Source: Tepidicella baoligensis
Lineage (GTDB): Bacteria; Pseudomonadota; Gammaproteobacteria; Burkholderiales; Burkholderiaceae_C
DNA length: 64,000 bases
Direction of reading: 5' to 3'
Assembly (NCBI RefSeq): GCF_013432195.1
Contig: NZ_JACCDB010000008.1
Coordinates: forward strand, 62,001-126,000
Below the pieces are notes generated by a model. It ran no database searches. It was not told the DNA's origin and worked only from the letters and a program-made list of their open reading frames with translations. Of this stretch, positions 55,302 through 64,000 are shown piece after piece. The first letter of the stretch is position 1; the number at the start of each line of letters is the position of its first letter. A program made the translations under genes and the position numbers.

Positions 55302-57020
55302 TTACCCGGGGCCTCGTGTCGGTTGGGCCGACGCCGTGTCGCCGCTCAGGATCCAGCGGGCCACTTTTTCGGCGATCATCAGCGTGGGGCTGTTGGTGTT
55401 GCCGCTGGTGATGGTGGGCATGGCCCCGGCGTCCACCACGCGCAGGCCGGCGATGCGGCCGCCTCGGCCGTCGCGCACCCGGCAGTGGCTGTCGAGCACG
55501 GCCAGGGGATCGTCGTCGCGGCCCATGGCGGTGGTGCCCACTGGGTGGAAGATGGTGGTGGCGATGTCGCCGGCCAGCCGGGCGAGTTCCTCGTCGCTCT
55601 GGTACTGGGTACCCGGTTTGTATTCTTCGGGCTGGTAGCGGGCGAGTGCGGGTTGGGCCACGATGCGCCGGGTCAGGCGCAGGCTGTCGGCGGCGACCTG
55701 GCGGTCCTCGGCGGTGGAGAGGTAGTGGGGGGCGATGACTGGCGCGTCGGTGAAGCGGGGGCTGCGGATCTGCACCGTGCCCCGGCTGGTGGGGTTGAGG
55801 TTGCACACGCTGGCGGTGAAGGCCGGGAAGGGGTGCAAGGGTTCGCCGAAGGCGTCCAGGCTGAGCGGTTGCACGTGGTATTCCAGGTTGGGCCATTCGT
55901 AGGCCGGTGAGCTGCGCGTGAAGGCGCCCAGCTGACTCGGGGCCATGCTCATGGGGCCGCTGCGGTGCAACAGGTATTCCAGTCCGATCAGGGCCTTGCC
56001 CCAGAGGCTGCTGGCCAGGGTGTTGAGCGTCTTGACGCCCTGCACCTTGAACACGGCGCGGATCTGCAGGTGGTCTTGCAGGTTGGCACCCACGCCGGGC
56101 AGGTCGGCCTGCACGTCAATGCCGTGTCGCTGCAGCAGTTCGCCCGGGCCGATGCCCGAGAGCTGGAGGATTTGCGGTGAATTCACGGCCCCGGCGCTGA
56201 GCAACACCTCACGGCGGGCTCGCAGGGTGAGCGTGTGGCCGCGATGCACGACTTCGGCGCCGGTGCAGCGCAGCGCACCGTCGTAGCCGCGCTCCAGCGT
56301 CAGGCGGCTGATCTGGGCGCCGGTCCACACCGTGAGGTTGGGCCGCTGGCGCACCGGCCGCAGAAACGCCTTGGAAGCATTCCAGCGCCAGCCTGCGCGC
56401 TGGTTGACTTCGAAGTAGCCCACCCCTTCGTTGTTGCCGCGGTTGAAATCGTCGGTCGCGGGTATGCCGGCCTGCTGGGCGGCTTCGGAGAAGGCGTCGA
56501 GGATGTCCCAGCGCAGGCGCTGTTTTTCCACGCGCCATTCGCCGGTGCTGCTCAGGCTGCCGTGGCCGTGCAGGGTGGCGTGCAGCGGGTCGCTCAGGCC
56601 GGCTTGCTGGGCGTCGAGCCGGTAGTGGTCTTCATGGGCCATGAAGTCGGGCAGGCAGTGGGCCCAGCGCCAGGCGTCGTCGCCGGTGCGTTCGGCCCAC
56701 TGGTCGTAATCGCGGCTCTGCCCCCGCATGTAGATCATGCCGTTGATGCTGCTGCAGCCGCCCAGCGTCTTGCCGCGCGGGTAGCGCAGGCGCCGGCCGT
56801 TGAGGCCGGCGTTGGGTTCGGTTTGGTAGAGCCAGTCGGTGCGCGGGTTGCCGATGCAGTACAGGTAGCCGATCGGAATGTGGATCCAGTGGTAGTTGTC
56901 GGGCCCGCCGGCTTCGAGCAGCAGTACCCGGTGCGCCGGGTTGGCGCTCAGGCGGTTGGCCAGCAGGCAGCCGGCGGTGCCCGCCCCCACGACGATGTAG
57001 TCAAAGGCCAGGTCGCTCAT
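55302..57020 (-). CDS. GMC-family oxidoreductase (choline dehydrogenase-like), copy 1
   Basis: 572-residue FAD alcohol/choline dehydrogenase-type flavoenzyme: FAD motif FDYIVVGAGTAGCLLANRL, GMC signature 1 region PRGKTLGGCSSINGMIYMRG, signature 2 LSAGAVNSPQILQLSGIGP, and the catalytic His in FHPVGTTAMG. It lacks a signal peptide. The last residues (about 555-572) extend beyond the common end. ATG overlaps the DUF2007 gene stop by 4 bases, and that gene in turn lies near mmsA on the same strand, so three genes form one transcript. Confidence 0.92.
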   Translation of the reverse strand: MSDLAFDYIVVGAGTAGCLLANRLSANPAHRVLLLEAGGPDNYHWIHIPIGYLYCIGNPRTDWLYQTEPNAGLNGRRLRYPRGKTLGGCSSINGMIYMRGQSRDYDQWAERTGDDAWRWAHCLPDFMAHEDHYRLDAQQAGLSDPLHATLHGHGSLSSTGEWRVEKQRLRWDILDAFSEAAQQAGIPATDDFNRGNNEGVGYFEVNQRAGWRWNASKAFLRPVRQRPNLTVWTGAQISRLTLERGYDGALRCTGAEVVHRGHTLTLRARREVLLSAGAVNSPQILQLSGIGPGELLQRHGIDVQADLPGVGANLQDHLQIRAVFKVQGVKTLNTLASSLWGKALIGLEYLLHRSGPMSMAPSQLGAFTRSSPAYEWPNLEYHVQPLSLDAFGEPLHPFPAFTASVCNLNPTSRGTVQIRSPRFTDAPVIAPHYLSTAEDRQVAADSLRLTRRIVAQPALARYQPEEYKPGTQYQSDEELARLAGDIATTIFHPVGTTAMGRDDDPLAVLDSHCRVRDGRGGRIAGLRVVDAGAMPTITSGNTNSPTLMIAEKVARWILSGDTASAQPTRGPG

Positions 57021-57310
57021 CTGGGTTCCTGGTATTGGGTGTCGTCGTCGGGCAGGGCAAAGTCGCCCCGGCGCCAGGCTTCGCGCACCGCCTCGGCCTG
57101 GGCCAGCCGCCGCTCCGGCACCAGCACCCGCACCTGGATGGCGCTGGCCAGCAGGGAGTGGGTCTGCACGGTCTGGGCGTCGGTCACCATGGCCGGGACG
57201 CCGCTGGCCTGCAGGCAGCCTTGCAACAGATAGGCCTCGGTGGGGCTGAAGAAGCTCTCCAGCGTCTGCCAGTCGCCTTCGTTCGGGTCGTAGGGGCTGT
57301 TGTCGGGCAT
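57017..57310 (-). CDS. DUF2007-type putative signal-transducing protein
   Basis: 97-residue protein with the DUF2007 pattern WQTLESFFSPTEAYLLQGCLQASGVPAMV, a ferredoxin-like fold seen in small bacterial proteins that may bind metabolites. It sits between mmsA and the GMC oxidoreductase, overlapping the latter by 4 bases. Function unknown. Confidence 0.82.
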   Translation of the reverse strand: MPDNSPYDPNEGDWQTLESFFSPTEAYLLQGCLQASGVPAMVTDAQTVQTHSLLASAIQVRVLVPERRLAQAEAVREAWRRGDFALPDDDTQYQEPR

Positions 57311-57319
57311 GCGGCGGGG

Positions 57320-58837
57320 TTACTTGGAGGTGGGCATGACGAACTCGGCGCCCTTGGCAATGCTTTCGGGCCAGCGCTGCATCACGCTTTTTTGCTTGGT
57401 GTAGAAGCGTACACCTTCTTCGCCGTAGGCGTGCATGTCGCCAAACAGGCTGCGCTTCCAGCCGCCGAAGCCGTGCCAGGCCATGGGCACGGGAATGGGC
57501 ACGTTGATGCCCACCATCCCCGCCTGGATGCGGCGGGCGAACTCGCGCGCCACGTTGCCGTCACGGGTGAAGCAGCTGGTGCCGTTGCCGAATTCGTGGT
57601 CGTTGATGAGCTGCACCGCCGTGGCAAAGTCGGGCACGCGCACGCAGCACAGCACCGGGCCGAAGATTTCTTCCTTGTAGATCTTCATCTCGGGCGTGAC
57701 GTGGTCGAACAGCGTGCCGCCGAGCCAGAAGCCGTTTTTGCATCCTTCGCCGGCTTGTGCGCCGTCGAAACGGCGACCGTCCACCAGCAACTGCGCGCCT
57801 TCCTTCACCCCGGCCTCGATGTAGCCAATGATGCGCTGGCGGGCTGCTTCGGTGACGATGGGCCCCATTTCGGCCGCCAGGTTGGTGCCATCGAGCACCT
57901 TGAGCGTTTGCGTGCGCTGCACCAGCGCGGGCATGATGCGGTCGGCCACGTCGCCCACCAGCACCGCCACGCTGATGGCCATGCAGCGCTCGCCCGCTGA
58001 GCCATAGGCCGAGCCGATGAGTGCATCGACCACCTGGTTCTCGTCGGCATCGGGCATGACCACCATGTGGTTCTTGGCGCCGCCCAGCGCCTGCACGCGC
58101 TTGCCGTGGCGCGCACCCGTCTCGTAGATGTAATTGGCAATGGGCGTGGAGCCGACGAAGCTCACCGCCTTCACGTCCGGGTGGTCAAGCAGGGCGTCCA
58201 CGGCTTCCTTGTCGCCCTGCACCACGTTGAACACGCCGTCGGGCAGGCCGGCCTGCTGGAGCAGCTCGGCGATGCGCAACGAGGGCGAGGGGTCGATCGG
58301 GCTGGGCTTGAGCACAAAGGTGTTGCCGCAGGCCATCGCCAGTGGGAACATCCACATCGGCACCATCACCGGGAAGTTGAACGGGGTGATGCCGGCCACC
58401 ACGCCCAGCGGCTGGCGCATCGTCCAGTTGTCGATGCCGGTGGAGACCTGCTCGGTGTAATCGCCCTTGAGCAGTTGCGGAATGCCGGTGGCGAATTCCA
58501 CGATCTCGATGCCGCGCGTGACCTCGCCCTGGGCGTCGGTGAACACCTTGCCATGCTCGGCGGTGATCATGCGTGCCAGCTCGTCGCGGTGCTGGTTGAG
58601 CAGTTCCAGGAACTTGAACATGATGCGCGCGCGGCGCAGCGGTGGGGTGTCGGCCCAGGCGGGGAAGGCGGCTTGCGCAGCAGCCACGGCGGCGGCCACT
58701 TCGGAGCGGTTGGCCAGGGCGACGCGACCGGTCACGGCGCCGGTGGCGGGGTTGAACACGTTTTGTGCGCGGCCGCTGGTGCCGGCGGCCACCTGGCCGT
58801 TCAGGAAGTGACCGATGGGGGTGGGTGTCTCGCTCAT
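57320..58837 (-). CDS. mmsA: CoA-acylating methylmalonate-semialdehyde dehydrogenase
   Basis: 505-residue aldehyde dehydrogenase that converts methylmalonate semialdehyde to propionyl-CoA, or malonate semialdehyde to acetyl-CoA. Distinct wording of Mms[16 protein letters not shown] at the start, [17 protein letters not shown], and the catalytic Cys in [11 protein letters not shown]. The C-terminal part [14 protein letters not shown] is typical. The usual valine-pathway partners (mmsB) are absent, but the GMC oxidoreductases nearby could supply aldehydes, for example in inositol or beta-alanine routes. Divergent from GMC copy 2. Confidence 0.95.
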   Translation of the reverse strand: MSETPTPIGHFLNGQVAAGTSGRAQNVFNPATGAVTGRVALANRSEVAAAVAAAQAAFPAWADTPPLRRARIMFKFLELLNQHRDELARMITAEHGKVFTDAQGEVTRGIEIVEFATGIPQLLKGDYTEQVSTGIDNWTMRQPLGVVAGITPFNFPVMVPMWMFPLAMACGNTFVLKPSPIDPSPSLRIAELLQQAGLPDGVFNVVQGDKEAVDALLDHPDVKAVSFVGSTPIANYIYETGARHGKRVQALGGAKNHMVVMPDADENQVVDALIGSAYGSAGERCMAISVAVLVGDVADRIMPALVQRTQTLKVLDGTNLAAEMGPIVTEAARQRIIGYIEAGVKEGAQLLVDGRRFDGAQAGEGCKNGFWLGGTLFDHVTPEMKIYKEEIFGPVLCCVRVPDFATAVQLINDHEFGNGTSCFTRDGNVAREFARRIQAGMVGINVPIPVPMAWHGFGGWKRSLFGDMHAYGEEGVRFYTKQKSVMQRWPESIAKGAEFVMPTSK

Positions 58838-58928
58838 GTTGTTGAGGGTAAGGGTGGCTACGGGGAGATACGGGATTGATTATGGCCGCCCAAGGCCCTA
58901 GCATGGGTGCCAATCAGGAGATCCCTAC

Positions 58929-60551
58929 ATGGCATCACCCCACCACCCCGCCGACACATTCGATTACCTCATCGTGGGCGGTGGCTCGGCCGGCAGCGTG
59001 CTGGCCGCACGGCTCAGCGAAGACCCTCGCGTCACCGTGGCGCTGCTGGAGGCGGGCGGCGACGGCCGCAGCCTGCTGGTGCGCCTGCCCACTGGGGTGG
59101 TGGCCATGCTGCCGGGCCGCCCGGTCAAGGTGAACAACTGGGCCTTCGAGACCACGCCTCAACCAGGCTTGAACGGCCGCCAGGGCTATCAGCCGCGTGG
59201 CAGGGCGCTGGGAGGCTCGTCGGCCATCAACGCCATGCTTTACGTGCGGGGGCATGCCAGCGACTATGACGACTGGGCGGCCGCCGGGGCCCGGGGCTGG
59301 TCGCACGAAGAGGTGCTGCCTTATTTCCTGAAAGCCGAGCACAACCAGCGTGGAGCCAATGCCTGGCGGGGCGTGGGCGGCCCTTTGCACGTGGCCGACC
59401 AGGTCAGCCCCGGTCCGGCCTCGGTCGCGTTCGTGCAGGCCTGCGCCAGCCAGGGCATCGCGCCGAACCCGGACTACAACGGCCCGACCCAGGACGGCGC
59501 TTTCCTCTACCAGGTCACGCAGTTCCACGACGCGGCCCGGCGCGGCCAGCGCTGCTCCGCCGCCGCGGCGTACCTGCACCCGGTGATGGACCGGCCCAAC
59601 CTGACCGTGTTCACCCACACCCAGGCTGGCCGGGTGTTGCTCGAAGGGCGCCGGGCCGTGGGCGTGGAGGCGCACCGGCAGAGGCGCACCCTGAGGCTAC
59701 ACGCGCGGTGCGAGGTGCTGCTGTGTGCTGGCGCGCTGCAGTCGCCCCAGTTGCTCATGCTCTCTGGCGTGGGGCCAGCGGCTGAGCTGCAACGCCACGG
59801 CATTCCCGTGTTGAACGAGTTGCCCGGCGTGGGCCAGAACCTGCAGGACCACCTGGACTTCATTCTGGCCTACCGCTCCCGGCAGACCGACCTGTTCGGC
59901 ATCGGCTTCGGGCCCGCCTGGCAGCAATGGCAAGCCTGGCGCCAGTGGCGGCGCGACGGCACAGGCCGGCTGACCACCCCCATTGCCGAGGGCGGCGCCT
60001 TTCTGCGCTCCAGCGCAGAGCAGCCGAGGCCGGACCTGCAACTGCATTTCTGCGTGTCCATCGTGGACGACCACGCCCGCAAACTGCACTGGGGCTACGG
60101 CTTTTCCTGCCACGTGTGTGTGCTGCGGCCGCATTCACGCGGCCGCGTGGGGCTGCAGAGTGCCGACCCCCTGGCGCCCCCGCTCATCGATCCAGCCTAC
60201 CTGAGCGATGAACGCGACCTGCCCCTGCTGCGCCGAGGTGCCCAGCAGATGCGCGACATCCTGCTGGCCCCCGCGCTGGCCCCTTGGCGCCACGAGCCGC
60301 TGTTCGACGAGCAGCTCAGCGACGATGCCGGGTGGGACCGGCTCATCCGCGCCCGTGCCGACACCATCTACCACCCCGTGGGTACCTGCCGCATGGGCGA
60401 AGACGACACCGCCGTGGTGGACCCGGCGCTGCGCGTGCATGGGTTGCAAGGGCTGCGCGTGGTGGACGCCTCTGTCATGCCCACGCTCATCGGTGGCAAC
60501 ACCAATGCGCCGACGATCATGGTGGCGGAGAAGGCGGCGGCAATGCTTTGA
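58929..60551 (+). CDS. GMC-family oxidoreductase (choline dehydrogenase-like), copy 2
   Basis: 540-residue FAD oxidoreductase: [58 protein letters not shown], and catalytic His in [14 protein letters not shown]. Sequence differs clearly from copy 1 (most residues outside the motifs), so it is a separate enzyme and not a recent duplicate. It is divergent from mmsA and ends in an AT-richer intergenic region. Substrate unknown; alcohol or sugar-alcohol oxidation is the family role. Confidence 0.92.
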   Translation: MASPHHPADTFDYLIVGGGSAGSVLAARLSEDPRVTVALLEAGGDGRSLLVRLPTGVVAMLPGRPVKVNNWAFETTPQPGLNGRQGYQPRGRALGGSSAINAMLYVRGHASDYDDWAAAGARGWSHEEVLPYFLKAEHNQRGANAWRGVGGPLHVADQVSPGPASVAFVQACASQGIAPNPDYNGPTQDGAFLYQVTQFHDAARRGQRCSAAAAYLHPVMDRPNLTVFTHTQAGRVLLEGRRAVGVEAHRQRRTLRLHARCEVLLCAGALQSPQLLMLSGVGPAAELQRHGIPVLNELPGVGQNLQDHLDFILAYRSRQTDLFGIGFGPAWQQWQAWRQWRRDGTGRLTTPIAEGGAFLRSSAEQPRPDLQLHFCVSIVDDHARKLHWGYGFSCHVCVLRPHSRGRVGLQSADPLAPPLIDPAYLSDERDLPLLRRGAQQMRDILLAPALAPWRHEPLFDEQLSDDAGWDRLIRARADTIYHPVGTCRMGEDDTAVVDPALRVHGLQGLRVVDASVMPTLIGGNTNAPTIMVAEKAAAML

Positions 60552-60626
60552 CATCCTCATATGAAGCGGTTTGAGATTGAATACATCCGGCTTCATACCC
60601 ATAATGGTCCGAGATTGCATCAGTTG

Positions 60627-60648
60627 TTGACCACAGGTTGGTGGTCAA
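60627..60648. promoter_or_regulatory. 8-bp perfect palindrome before the WYL gene
   Basis: TTGACCAC (60627-60634) and its exact complement GTGGTCAA (60641-60648) are separated by six bases, ending 13 bases before the WYL start codon. Self-repression by the WYL protein or control of the following cas genes is the natural guess. TTGACC also looks like a -35 hexamer. Confidence 0.5.
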
Positions 60649-60661
60649 GGGAGGGGGTTTT

Positions 60662-61657
60662 TTGAGCAAAACAGAGCGGCTGCATCTTCTCGTTTCCATC
60701 CTTCGGGCGCGCCGTCGCATCACACGTGCAGAGCTGCAGGATGAAACGGGTACGTCGCGTGCCACGCTCATGCGGGATCTGGCCTGGTTGCGTGATGGAT
60801 TGGGCCACCCGATCCACTGGGACAAAGACGCGCAGTGCTACCAATGGCGTTCATCCAGTCCCAATGAAGAAGAGCCGCAAGAACTGGCTGGCCTTTGGTT
60901 CAAGCCTTCAGAAGTACTGGCGCTTTTGACGTTGGATCATTTGCTGAAAGAAATCCAGCCGGGCGACCTGATGCAGCGCCATCTGCAGCCGTTGGAGCAA
61001 CGGCTCAACCAAATACTGAATCGGTCGGGGTTGGATACGGCAGCCGCACGTGAGTTGACCGGGCGTGTTCGCGTTATCGGTTTGGCGCAGCGTCGGGTGC
61101 CGCCCCAGAGCTTTGAGGCAGTGGGTTTAGCGCTTAGCCAGCGTCGCCGTCTGACCATGCAGTACAAGGCGCGGGGCACCGCGCAACAGACTGAGCGGAC
61201 AGTTTCACCGCAACGCTTGGTCTATTACCGCAGCAATTGGCTACTTGACGCATGGTGTCACCGCCGCAACGAACTGCGCAGTTTCAGCCTTGATGCCATC
61301 TACCACCCGCAGGTTTTGAATGAGCCAGCTATCGATGTCGATTCGAGCATTCTGGATCAGACCCTTGGCGCAGGGTACGGCATATTCAGCGGCAAGGATG
61401 TGCAATGGGCCACCTTGCGGTTTACCCCCGAGCGCGCTCGCTGGGTAGCAGCCGAAGAATGGCACCCAGAACAACAAGGCCACTGGGATGCACAGGGGCA
61501 CTGGGTATTGAAGATCCCCTACAGCGACGACCGCGAGTTGGTCATGGATATTTTGCGCCACACACCCGAGGTGGAGGTGCTTGCGCCCGACTCATTGAGA
61601 CAGCAGGTGCTGAAAAAAATGCGGGAGGGGTTGGTTCGGTGGGGGGGTGTCTCATGA
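60662..61657 (+). CDS. WYL-domain transcriptional regulator (CRISPR-associated)
   Basis: 331-residue regulator with an N-terminal helix-turn-helix (LLVSILRARRRITRAELQDE, about 8-55) and a WYL domain (about 130-330), which binds ligands or nucleic acid. TTG at 60662, with the purine-rich AGGGAGGGGG just upstream, gives MSKTERLHLL. In the upstream frame no ATG is available. It is 83 bases before cas3 on the same strand; WYL proteins of this kind are known partners and repressors of CRISPR-Cas loci. Base composition looks lower in GC than the flanking chromosome. Confidence 0.88.
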   Translation: MSKTERLHLLVSILRARRRITRAELQDETGTSRATLMRDLAWLRDGLGHPIHWDKDAQCYQWRSSSPNEEEPQELAGLWFKPSEVLALLTLDHLLKEIQPGDLMQRHLQPLEQRLNQILNRSGLDTAAARELTGRVRVIGLAQRRVPPQSFEAVGLALSQRRRLTMQYKARGTAQQTERTVSPQRLVYYRSNWLLDAWCHRRNELRSFSLDAIYHPQVLNEPAIDVDSSILDQTLGAGYGIFSGKDVQWATLRFTPERARWVAAEEWHPEQQGHWDAQGHWVLKIPYSDDRELVMDILRHTPEVEVLAPDSLRQQVLKKMREGLVRWGGVS

Positions 61658-61740
61658 ATTGAGACTGGTGCATGCTCAAAATCACAGAACTCAGATAGCA
61701 CGACGCGGAATCAAGAATCAACGAACACGGGAGAAGGCGC

Positions 61741-64000
61741 ATGATCACGGATGCATCCAGTCTAGACTGGGCTCACTCGCCACCAGATGGCAGTGGGAAA
61801 GATCCGCATTGGCTAAATGATCACCTTCTCTCTGTAGGCAATTTGGCCGCAGAATTCGCTCCCGTCCCTATCAAAGCAGTGGCTCGACTTGCTGGTCTGT
61901 GGCATGACTTGGGCAAGCGCAGGCCTGGTTTTCAGGTTTACATCCGCCAAGCGGGCATTGTCGATGCGCATATCGAGCGTGTCTCGGACCGGGACAAAAC
62001 ACATTCGGCGGCTGGAGCACTGTGGACTGTCCAACACCTTGAACAGCAACATGGTGCACAAGGAAAAATTCTGGGTCGGATGTTGCAATACGTGATCGCG
62101 GGACACCATGCTGGGCTTGACAACTGGGAAGGCGGCCAAGGGCTGGGTCTTTCAGCACGCTTGGCGAGTGAAGATGCGCAGCGGGAGTTGTCAGAAACTC
62201 TTGCGCGCCCGCAGGCTGACGACATTCTCAAAGCCACACTGGCGGGCATCGACCTCAACAGCGTGGGCATCTGCAATGAACACCAAAAACTGAATCCTGG
62301 ACGCTTCGCCTTGTGGGTCAGGATGGTGTTTTCTGCGCTGGTGGATGCCGACTTTCTGGACACCGAGGCCTATATGGACGGATGCAAGGCAGAGGTGCGC
62401 CGAGGCGGAGGCGATCTTCAACCATTGCGGAATGAGCTGAATGCCCATCTCGCGGCCTTCGGCGAACCCAAGACGGTGGTTAACCGCATCCGAGCCGAAG
62501 TGCTCGCGCAATGCCAATCCAAAGCCAGTCTGCCGCCTGGGGTCTTCAGCCTCACGGTCCCCACCGGGGGCGGCAAGACTCTGTCGAGCCTCGCTTTCGC
62601 TTTGGAACATGCGATCAAGCACGGCAAGCAGCGCATCGTCTACGCCATCCCATACACCAGCATCATCGAGCAGACCGTTGACGTGTTTCGCGAAGTCTTC
62701 AAGGCGTTGGGTGAAGACGCCGTGATCGAGCACCACAGCAATGCGGAGTCCAACCCAGAAGACGAAACTACTCGTTCCCGTCTGGCCTGCGAGAACTGGG
62801 ACGCTCCGCTGATCGTCACCACCAATGTGCAGTTGTTCGAAAGCCTGTTCGCGAGAAAGACCTCACGGTGTCGCAAGCTGCACAGTCTGGTCAACAGCGT
62901 GATCGTGCTGGATGAAGCGCAGTTGCTTCCGGTGGAGTTCTTGCAGCCTGTGGTGGATGTGCTGCGTTACCTTGTGCAGGACTTTGGCGTGACCGTTCTC
63001 CTGTGCACCGCCACCCAGCCCGCTCTCAACACATCGCCCAGCGTCGATCCCCAACGGGGCTTGAGACGTGCCCTCGGCCCGGTGACAGAGATCATTGATG
63101 ACGTGCCGGCCTTGTACCGCGCGCTGGAGCGGGTTCGTGTGCACCTGCCCCCAAGTATGGAAACCCCGCGCAGTTGGCCAGAGCTCGCAGACGAAATCGT
63201 CAATCACGATGCCGCGCTCACCATCGTCAGCCGACGCGCCGATGCGGCCGAACTGTTCCGCTTGATCAAGGCGCGCGCCGATGGCGCGCGGTGTTGGCAC
63301 CTGTCAGCGCTCATGTGTGCGCAGCACCGCAGCGACACCATCGCCGAGATCAAGAACGCGCTGAAGGCGCGCAGGGAAGCACTGGCCGCAGGGCAAAAAC
63401 CAGTCCCCATTCATGTGGTGTCCACCCAGTTGGTTGAAGCGGGTGTCGATTTGGATTTCCCGGTGGTCTATCGAGCTTTGGCTGGGTTGGACTCCATCGC
63501 CCAGGCGGCGGGGCGGTGCAACCGCGAAGGCAAGTTGCCCGAGCCGGGGGCTGTGCATGTGTTCGTTCCTCCGACGAAGGCCCCGCCGGGTTTGCTGGCT
63601 TTGGCTCGCGACACGTGCAAGGCGGTGTGGCGCGGTTTGCCCGCAGACCCTTTTGCGCTGCCCCTGATTGACCTGTACTTCAAACGCCTGTACCACGATG
63701 CACCGTCCACGGACAAAGCACGGATTTGCGATCTGCTCAAGCTGGAGCCTGACCTGAAGGCGATGAGCCTGCCGGTTCAGTTTCGGGCTGCAGCCGATGC
63801 GTTCAAGCTCATTGACGAGAAAGACAGTGCCACGGTGCTGGTTCGCTACAGCAGTCCCAACGCACGCGACGATGTGGATGTACTGATCGGCATGCTGGAA
63901 CGCGAGGGCCCGGCCCGCTGGCTGATGCGCAAGTTGCAACGCTATGGCGTCACGATCTACCAGCACCAGGTGAGGCGGCTTGTGGACATGGGCGACATTG
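61741..64000 (+). CDS. cas3: CRISPR-associated helicase/nuclease Cas3 (3' truncated by window end)
   Basis: First 753 residues of an HD-nuclease plus DExH-helicase Cas3. ATG at 61741 follows GGAGAAGG. HD domain: WHDLGKRRPGF at 54-64 and AGHHAGL near 120-126. Helicase: Walker A VPTGGGKTLSSLAFAL at 273-288, DEAQ at 391-394, VSTQLVEAGVDLDFP and QAAGRCNREGK for motifs V and VI. The arrangement is like type I-C Cas3; the subtype cannot be settled without Cas5, Cas7 and Cas8. No CRISPR repeats are present in the window, so arrays and the rest of the locus must lie past 64000. Confidence 0.93.
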   Translation, partial: MITDASSLDWAHSPPDGSGKDPHWLNDHLLSVGNLAAEFAPVPIKAVARLAGLWHDLGKRRPGFQVYIRQAGIVDAHIERVSDRDKTHSAAGALWTVQHLEQQHGAQGKILGRMLQYVIAGHHAGLDNWEGGQGLGLSARLASEDAQRELSETLARPQADDILKATLAGIDLNSVGICNEHQKLNPGRFALWVRMVFSALVDADFLDTEAYMDGCKAEVRRGGGDLQPLRNELNAHLAAFGEPKTVVNRIRAEVLAQCQSKASLPPGVFSLTVPTGGGKTLSSLAFALEHAIKHGKQRIVYAIPYTSIIEQTVDVFREVFKALGEDAVIEHHSNAESNPEDETTRSRLACENWDAPLIVTTNVQLFESLFARKTSRCRKLHSLVNSVIVLDEAQLLPVEFLQPVVDVLRYLVQDFGVTVLLCTATQPALNTSPSVDPQRGLRRALGPVTEIIDDVPALYRALERVRVHLPPSMETPRSWPELADEIVNHDAALTIVSRRADAAELFRLIKARADGARCWHLSALMCAQHRSDTIAEIKNALKARREALAAGQKPVPIHVVSTQLVEAGVDLDFPVVYRALAGLDSIAQAAGRCNREGKLPEPGAVHVFVPPTKAPPGLLALARDTCKAVWRGLPADPFALPLIDLYFKRLYHDAPSTDKARICDLLKLEPDLKAMSLPVQFRAAADAFKLIDEKDSATVLVRYSSPNARDDVDVLIGMLEREGPARWLMRKLQRYGVTIYQHQVRRLVDMGDI

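Noticed and set aside
60552-60626. Possible CRISPR repeat or leader before the WYL gene
   Set aside because: Only short imperfect repeats such as GAGATTG are seen; no regular repeat-spacer spacing.

Overview
The window is dense, high-GC bacterial chromosome with about 57 protein genes, no rRNA and no tRNA that I could find, and no gene-free stretch longer than 300 bases. Gene content points to a heterotrophic betaproteobacterium of the Burkholderiales, probably Comamonadaceae. The signs are box- and paa-type aromatic degradation genes, a Bug (TctC-like) binding protein, TRAP transport, several LysR regulators, a GTP-type PEP carboxykinase and an aspartate-type HemB. This assignment comes from gene families and composition, not from a database search.

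Layout. (1) 1-2.4 kb: end of a phenylacetyl-CoA epoxidase operon (paaC partial, paaD, paaE), followed by a TPR-methyltransferase whose stop codon lies beside a bidirectional terminator. (2) 3.9-11.3 kb, minus strand: a co-linear housekeeping run argS, SPOR protein, dsbA, lptA, lptB, rpoN and a THUMP RNA methyltransferase. (3) 11.4-18.6 kb: a basic-amino-acid island with a ureohydrolase, a membrane hydrolase, ArgP, a LysE/ArgO exporter, lysine 2-monooxygenase (DavB), its amidase partner (DavA) and a LysR regulator. (4) 18.8-29 kb: glcB, a haloacetate-dehalogenase-like enzyme, a degenerate sensor protein, hemB, a CorA-type transporter, a rhodanese, recQ and ilvA. (5) 29-34 kb: a 47-residue membrane protein, pckG, a small membrane protein, a LysR regulator and a metallophosphoesterase. 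(6) 33.9-40 kb: a second ArgP paralogue divergent from dadA and a frameshifted alanine/glycine symporter, then an overlapping CheY-CheC-diguanylate cyclase operon. (7) 40-50.6 kb: flavin reductase, EamA exporter, Bug protein, then acetoacetyl-CoA synthetase divergent from TetR-TRAP-cyclase-fumarylacetoacetase. (8) 50.7-60.6 kb: an NCS2 permease, a DJ-1 protein, a ribbon-helix-helix protein, a lone boxB with an FNR-like site, a mini flagellar-rod protein, two GMC oxidoreductases, a DUF2007 protein and mmsA. (9) 60.6-64 kb: a WYL regulator and the first part of cas3, which enters a CRISPR-Cas locus cut off by the window end. The last two genes look less GC-rich than the rest.

How the genes work together. 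Three modules make metabolic sense as units. DavB and DavA would turn lysine into 5-aminovalerate, beside a basic-amino-acid exporter and its ArgP-type regulator. Fumarylacetoacetase releases acetoacetate, which the divergent acetoacetyl-CoA synthetase can activate, and the TRAP importer presumably brings in the precursor. DadA and the symporter would import and oxidise small D-amino acids under the second ArgP paralogue. The two ArgP-gated intergenic regions share sequence elements.
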